From NCBI GenBank assembly GCA_022865865.1, contig JALHTN010000114.1, positions 1 to 8,884 of the forward strand: a stretch of DNA of 8,884 bases. Reading direction: 5' to 3'. This stretch comes from Anaerolineales bacterium (GTDB lineage: Bacteria; Chloroflexota; Anaerolineae; Anaerolineales; UBA4823). Below are positions 5,389 through 8,884 of this stretch, one piece after another; positions within the stretch are counted from its first letter, which is position 1; the number at the start of each line of letters is the position of its first letter. Below the pieces are notes generated by a model. The model searched no databases and had not been told where the DNA came from. It saw only the letters and a list, made by a program, of their open reading frames with translations. The translations under genes were made by a program, and so were the position numbers.

Positions 5389-8271
5389 ATGTCTTCTAAA
5401 TCAATACTCGTAGCCGGCGCTCGGGAACACAACCTTAAAAACATAACGGTTGAAATCCCCCGTGATAAGTTTGTTGTCATTACAGGTCTTTCTGGATCAG
5501 GCAAATCCTCCTTAGCATTTGACACGATATTTGCTGAAGGGCAAAGAAGGTATGTAGAATCGCTATCTTCATATGCCCGGCAATTTCTCGGACAAATGGA
5601 CAAACCAGATGTAGATTATATTGAGGGGCTCTCTCCTGCTGTATCGATCGATCAGAAAGGCGTTTCCCACAATCCGCGCTCCACAGTAGGCACTGTGACT
5701 GAGATCTACGATTACCTGCGTTTGTTATTCGCCAGAGTTGGTATCCCGCATTGCCCAATCTGTGGGCGAGAAGTAGAGCGCCAATCTGCACAGGAAATCG
5801 TTGATGCTGTCGAGAAATTACCGGAGAAATCGCGCTTGCTGATCCTTGCACCAGTTATACGAGGGCGCAAAGGTACCCATCAGGCAGTGTTAGATGAAAT
5901 TCGGAAATCTGGATTTGTTCGCGCGCGTGTCGATGGGGAAATCAGTGAACTTGACCAAGACATTTCACTGGATCGTTATAAGAACCACAATATCGAAGCC
6001 GTCGTGGACCGGCTGATCCTACGGGAATCAGATCAATCAGAACAATCCGAAGGCTTCCGTACCCGATTGACCGATTCGATCGAAACTGCGCTTAAATTCG
6101 GTGACGGCTACTTGATCATCCAAAATATTACCAATGAGAAAAATCCAAATGAAATGTACTTCTCTGAGCACTTTGCTTGCCCAGAACATGGGGTTAGCCT
6201 ACCAGAGATAGAACCACGCACCTTCTCGTTCAACACCCCACACGGCGCCTGCCCTGATTGCCAGGGTTTGGGCGGAAAATTAGAAATCGACCCTGAGCTG
6301 CTTATCCCCGATCAAGAAGCATCCTTGAGGGATGGTGCTATTGCGGTGTCTGAATGGAGCGGGCCTCGAGAGGAGGGAGGTTACTATTGGCAGACGTTGG
6401 AAGCTGCCGCAAACGAATACAATATCGATCTCGATTCTCCGGTCAGGTCTATACCTGCTGATAAGCTGAATATTATCCTTCATGGAACCAATGGTGAAGA
6501 AGTCACTGTACGTTATAAAAACCGGAATGGACGCCAGGCGACTTTCCGCACTCCATTTGAAGGTGTGATCAATAATTTACACCGCAGGTACACCGAAACC
6601 AATTCAGAATTCATGCGCAGCAAGATCTCAGAATTCATGAGTGAGCATACCTGTACGACCTGCCACGGTGCGCGCTTGCGTCCTGAAGCCTTGGCGATTA
6701 CTGTTGATGGTCAAGACATCATCAGCGTGACAAAAAAACCTGTCCAGCAAACGCTGGATTGGATTAATCAGCTCAGTGGTAAAAAATCCCCTTTTTCAGA
6801 TCGTGATCGAGTCATTGCCTCCAGGATTCTGAAAGAGATCATTGACCGGCTTGGGTTTTTGGTGGACGTTGGTCTCGACTACCTTACTCTGGATCGCACA
6901 GCAGGTACTTTATCTGGTGGTGAAGCGCAGCGCATACGCCTGGCCACCCAAATTGGTTCCCGCCTGATGGGCGTGCTTTATGTGCTCGATGAACCGTCTA
7001 TTGGTTTGCACCCACGCGACAATGCCCGTCTGCTCACCACGCTTGAAGGTCTGCGAGATATAGGTAATACTGTCCTGGTTGTGGAACATGATGAGGGCAC
7101 AATTCGACGTGCTGATTGGATCGTCGATTTAGGACCTGGAGCCGGGGAACAGGGTGGTGAAGTTGTCGCTGAAGGTCCGATTGACGAGATCATCAAATCA
7201 AAGAAATCTATCACAGCGGCATATCTGACGGGTAGAGAAAAAATACCGATCCCAGAATCCCGCCGCCAGGGGAATGGAAAACTGCTGTCTGTGATCGGTG
7301 CTCGCCAAAACAATCTAAAAAATATTGATGTTCACCTCCCCCTTGGTAAATTGGTCTGCATTACAGGCGTGTCAGGTTCGGGGAAATCGAGCTTGATGGT
7401 GGAAGTTTTATACAAAGCGCTTGCGAGACAGCTCAACCGATCACGTATCCAACCTGGAGATTATGATCACCTGGAAGGCGTTGAGAACCTGGATAAGATC
7501 ATCAATATCGATCAATCACCGATCGGTCGCACACCGCGTTCAAATCCCGGTACTTACACAGGATTATTTGACCAAATTCGCAGTTTATTTGCAGAATTAC
7601 CGGAAAGCAAAATTCGCGGTTATAAGATGGGAAGATTCTCCTTCAATGTACGCGGTGGTCGTTGTGAAGCCTGCCAGGGTCAAGGCCAGCTGCGGATCGA
7701 GATGCAGTTTCTGCCCGATGTTTATGTTCCTTGCGATGTCTGCCACGGATCACGTTATAACCGCGAAACCCTTCAGGTGCGATTTAAGGAGTTCAATATC
7801 GCCGACGTGCTTGATATGACTGTAGATACTGCTGCTGAGGTGTTCAGTGCCTTTCCAAAAATGATCAATAAATTAACAACCTTGCAGGATGTTGGTCTGG
7901 GATATGTCCGCATCGGCCAACCTGCTACTACCCTCTCTGGTGGGGAAGCTCAACGTGTCAAGTTGTCTCGCGAGCTATCAAAACGCTCGACAGGCAGCAC
8001 ATTATATGTCTTGGACGAACCTTCCGTTGGTCTTCATGCAGCCGATGTCCATAAACTGATCGAGGTTCTCCACCGCCTGGTAGATAGTGGGAACAGTGTG
8101 GTGATCATTGAGCATAACCTGGATATCATCAAGGTTGCAGATTATATAATCGATTTAGGACCTGAAGGTGGCGATGGTGGGGGTGAGATCGTCGCATTAG
8201 GTACTCCAGAAGAGGTTTGCAGTATAGCTGAATCATATACTGGTCAATACCTGAGTCAATTCTGTATGTGA
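5389..8271 (+). CDS. uvrA: Excinuclease ABC subunit A (UvrA)
   Basis: DNA-damage recognition ATPase of nucleotide excision repair; the dimer loads UvrB onto lesions. Two ABC modules are intact. Module I has Walker [10 protein letters not shown] (33-41), signature LSGGEAQ (508-514) and Walker B LDEPS (D534-E535). Module II has Walker [10 protein letters not shown] (660-668), signature LSGGEAQ (849-855) and Walker B LDEPS (D876-E877). The zinc module of the second half is C759-x2-C762 with C782-x2-C785 (19 residues between the pairs). A further pair is C422-x2-C425 ([10 protein letters not shown]). The finger in the first module reads C264-x2-H267 with C288-x2-C291, so one usual Cys is His. The length (960 residues, or 962 from the ATG at 5383) is normal. 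I chose the ATG at 5389 because TGAG at 5377-5380 stands 8 bases before it but only 2 bases before 5383. Transcription probably starts from the two extended -10 elements upstream. Confidence 0.97.
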   Translation: MSSKSILVAGAREHNLKNITVEIPRDKFVVITGLSGSGKSSLAFDTIFAEGQRRYVESLSSYARQFLGQMDKPDVDYIEGLSPAVSIDQKGVSHNPRSTVGTVTEIYDYLRLLFARVGIPHCPICGREVERQSAQEIVDAVEKLPEKSRLLILAPVIRGRKGTHQAVLDEIRKSGFVRARVDGEISELDQDISLDRYKNHNIEAVVDRLILRESDQSEQSEGFRTRLTDSIETALKFGDGYLIIQNITNEKNPNEMYFSEHFACPEHGVSLPEIEPRTFSFNTPHGACPDCQGLGGKLEIDPELLIPDQEASLRDGAIAVSEWSGPREEGGYYWQTLEAAANEYNIDLDSPVRSIPADKLNIILHGTNGEEVTVRYKNRNGRQATFRTPFEGVINNLHRRYTETNSEFMRSKISEFMSEHTCTTCHGARLRPEALAITVDGQDIISVTKKPVQQTLDWINQLSGKKSPFSDRDRVIASRILKEIIDRLGFLVDVGLDYLTLDRTAGTLSGGEAQRIRLATQIGSRLMGVLYVLDEPSIGLHPRDNARLLTTLEGLRDIGNTVLVVEHDEGTIRRADWIVDLGPGAGEQGGEVVAEGPIDEIIKSKKSITAAYLTGREKIPIPESRRQGNGKLLSVIGARQNNLKNIDVHLPLGKLVCITGVSGSGKSSLMVEVLYKALARQLNRSRIQPGDYDHLEGVENLDKIINIDQSPIGRTPRSNPGTYTGLFDQIRSLFAELPESKIRGYKMGRFSFNVRGGRCEACQGQGQLRIEMQFLPDVYVPCDVCHGSRYNRETLQVRFKEFNIADVLDMTVDTAAEVFSAFPKMINKLTTLQDVGLGYVRIGQPATTLSGGEAQRVKLSRELSKRSTGSTLYVLDEPSVGLHAADVHKLIEVLHRLVDSGNSVVIIEHNLDIIKVADYIIDLGPEGGDGGGEIVALGTPEEVCSIAESYTGQYLSQFCM

Positions 8272-8335
8272 TTTCCTTCAGCCTCTTGGTTTAATATTGA
8301 AATAGGTATTACCCCAGGACCAATTCGTTTGATCC

Positions 8336-8364
8336 TTGACAATTCCAATCGTATCTCTTCGAAT
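8336..8364 (+). promoter_or_regulatory. Putative promoter of the wHTH-DUF2087 gene
   Basis: A perfect -35 TTGACA (8336-8341) is followed after 17 bases by TCGAAT (8359-8364, 4 of 6 to TATAAT). Transcription would begin near 8371, shortly before the ATG at 8404. The promoter argues against the in-frame TTG at 8329 as start. The -10 lies inside the palindrome described separately, which suggests repression by occlusion. Confidence 0.45.
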
Positions 8365-8392
8365 TATTTCGATTATTATCGAATTAGTTCGA
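8359..8392 (+). promoter_or_regulatory. 34-bp palindromic operator candidate with 10-bp-phased TCGA
   Basis: The left arm TCGAATTATTTCGAT (8359-8373) and the right arm ATCGAATTAGTTCGA (8378-8392) are complementary at 13 of 15 positions around a 4-base centre. TCGA occurs at 8359, 8369, 8379 and 8389, exactly one helical turn apart, and TCGT at 8349 is in the same phase. The element covers the predicted -10 and ends 11 bases before the ATG of a winged-helix protein gene, so it is a likely (auto)regulatory operator for a dimer or a pair of dimers. Confidence 0.6.
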
Positions 8393-8403
8393 CAAGAGAC
8401 ACA

Positions 8404-8664
8404 ATGGATACCATTTCCCCTTCCCAAGACCTCAACAATTTATTCGAAGCGATACTTGATTCCGAACGATTAGCTCTACGCGCGTATCTCTCCCAGAGAG
8501 AGTATTCTGTCTTGGAGTTAGCCATGATAGCTGACATGAAACCTAAAGATATCCAACGACATCTAGAAGTGCTTGAAAGCGCCAGGCTGGTGAATGTTTT
8601 ATATCGAGGTGGGAAAAAGGGATACCGATTCAATCCCAGGCATCTTGAACAAATTATCCGCTAG
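8404..8664 (+). CDS. Winged-helix (ArsR-like) regulator, N-terminal part, ended by amber TAG
   Basis: An 86-residue DNA-binding domain. A helical lead-in (LNNLFEAILDSERLALRAYLS, about 10-30) is followed by the helix-turn-helix YSVLELAMIADMKPKDIQRHLEVLESARLV (34-63) and a basic wing NVLYRGGKKGYRFNPRH (64-80). It resembles the ArsR-type domain that often precedes DUF2087. The frame stops at TAG (8662-8664) just after HLEQIIR. The next codons (QFARPKK...) continue without a stop and reach a DUF2087 domain in the same frame, so this is probably the front of a longer protein that is broken or read through. The start ATG at 8404 is chosen because a TTGACA promoter and a palindrome lie directly upstream; its ribosome binding site (AAGAG) is weak. 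The target is unknown; autoregulation through the upstream palindrome is plausible. Domain call fairly sure; integrity of the gene uncertain. Confidence 0.75.
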   Translation: MDTISPSQDLNNLFEAILDSERLALRAYLSQREYSVLELAMIADMKPKDIQRHLEVLESARLVNVLYRGGKKGYRFNPRHLEQIIR

Positions 8665-8884
8665 CAATTCGCTCGTCCGAAAAAAGACGCAAACCAGTCC
8701 TCTTTCGATTTCCCCAATGATCAGAAGATGATCCTGGCCCAGCACACTCACAATGACGGCAGTTTGAAGATGATCCCCTCAAAGTCAAAAAAGATAGTCG
8801 TTATCCTTGAATATGTATGCAGATCCTTCGAGAATGACACAAATTACAGCAAAGGACAAGTCAATAATATTTTGCCAGATACAA
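8665..8884 (+). pseudogene. In-frame DUF2087 domain downstream of the amber stop (runs off window)
   Basis: This stretch stays in the frame of the preceding winged-helix gene and contains no stop for 73 codons. Residues such as DGSLKMIPSKSKKIVVILEYV followed by FENDTNYSKGQVNNIL fit the DUF2087 pattern of DGxLKxIP, lysine run, VxxLxxxxxxF, YxxxxVNxIL. In known proteins this domain follows an ArsR-like helix-turn-helix on one chain, so this is the second half of that gene cut off by a single TAG. No convincing start with a ribosome binding site precedes the domain; the ATG at 8728 falls within it. It could be a recent nonsense pseudogene, a readthrough product or a sequence error. The 3' end lies outside the window. 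Confidence 0.7.

Noticed and set aside
5480..5851. A 123-codon open frame antisense to uvrA, and other antisense or shifted frames inside uvrA, the mutase and the left-hand genes.
   Set aside because: They overlap fully with well-supported genes and have no recognisable domains, so they are shadows of codon usage in the real frames.
8662..8664. The TAG as a pyrrolysine codon.
   Set aside because: Pyrrolysine is known mainly from methylamine methyltransferases and a few other enzymes in organisms with pyl genes; nothing in the window supports that, and the site lies in a linker rather than an active site.

Overview
The window reads as an ordinary bacterial chromosome segment, most likely from Chloroflexota (Anaerolineae-like). 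This is inferred, not proven. The evidence is a free-standing methylmalonyl-CoA mutase large subunit, a small CxxC protein of a type I associate with that phylum, and a winged-helix/DUF2087 regulator. No mobile element, tRNA, rRNA or CRISPR array was seen. Intergenic DNA is clearly more AT-rich than the genes.

Left part (1-2095, minus strand): a two-gene unit. A DUF1786 protein with an ASKHA-like phosphate loop comes first. It overlaps by 11 bases the start of a homocysteine S-methyltransferase that runs off the left edge. An AT-rich divergent region (2096-2292) separates this unit from a plus-strand pair, a methylmalonyl-CoA mutase large subunit and a methylmalonyl-CoA epimerase, which together act in propionate/methylmalonyl-CoA interconversion with succinyl-CoA. 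The mutase keeps its substrate-defining Tyr and Arg, but its B12-binding subunit is not here. Methionine/folate and methylmalonyl-CoA chemistry therefore sit back to back, and both are potentially cobalamin-linked.

Middle (4403-5388): a convergent small CxxC protein of unknown function on the minus strand, then about 650 bases without a convincing gene. The end of this gap holds two extended -10 promoters and an SOS-box-like element in front of uvrA.

Right part (5389-8884): a complete uvrA (nucleotide excision repair), then a small winged-helix regulator gene. The regulator is preceded by a perfect TTGACA and a 34-bp near-perfect palindrome in which TCGA recurs exactly every 10 bp. Its reading frame ends at an amber TAG, yet the same frame continues without another stop to the window edge and encodes a recognisable DUF2087 domain. 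This interrupted regulator and its operator are the most interesting items here. The rest is mostly well-known housekeeping and central metabolism.
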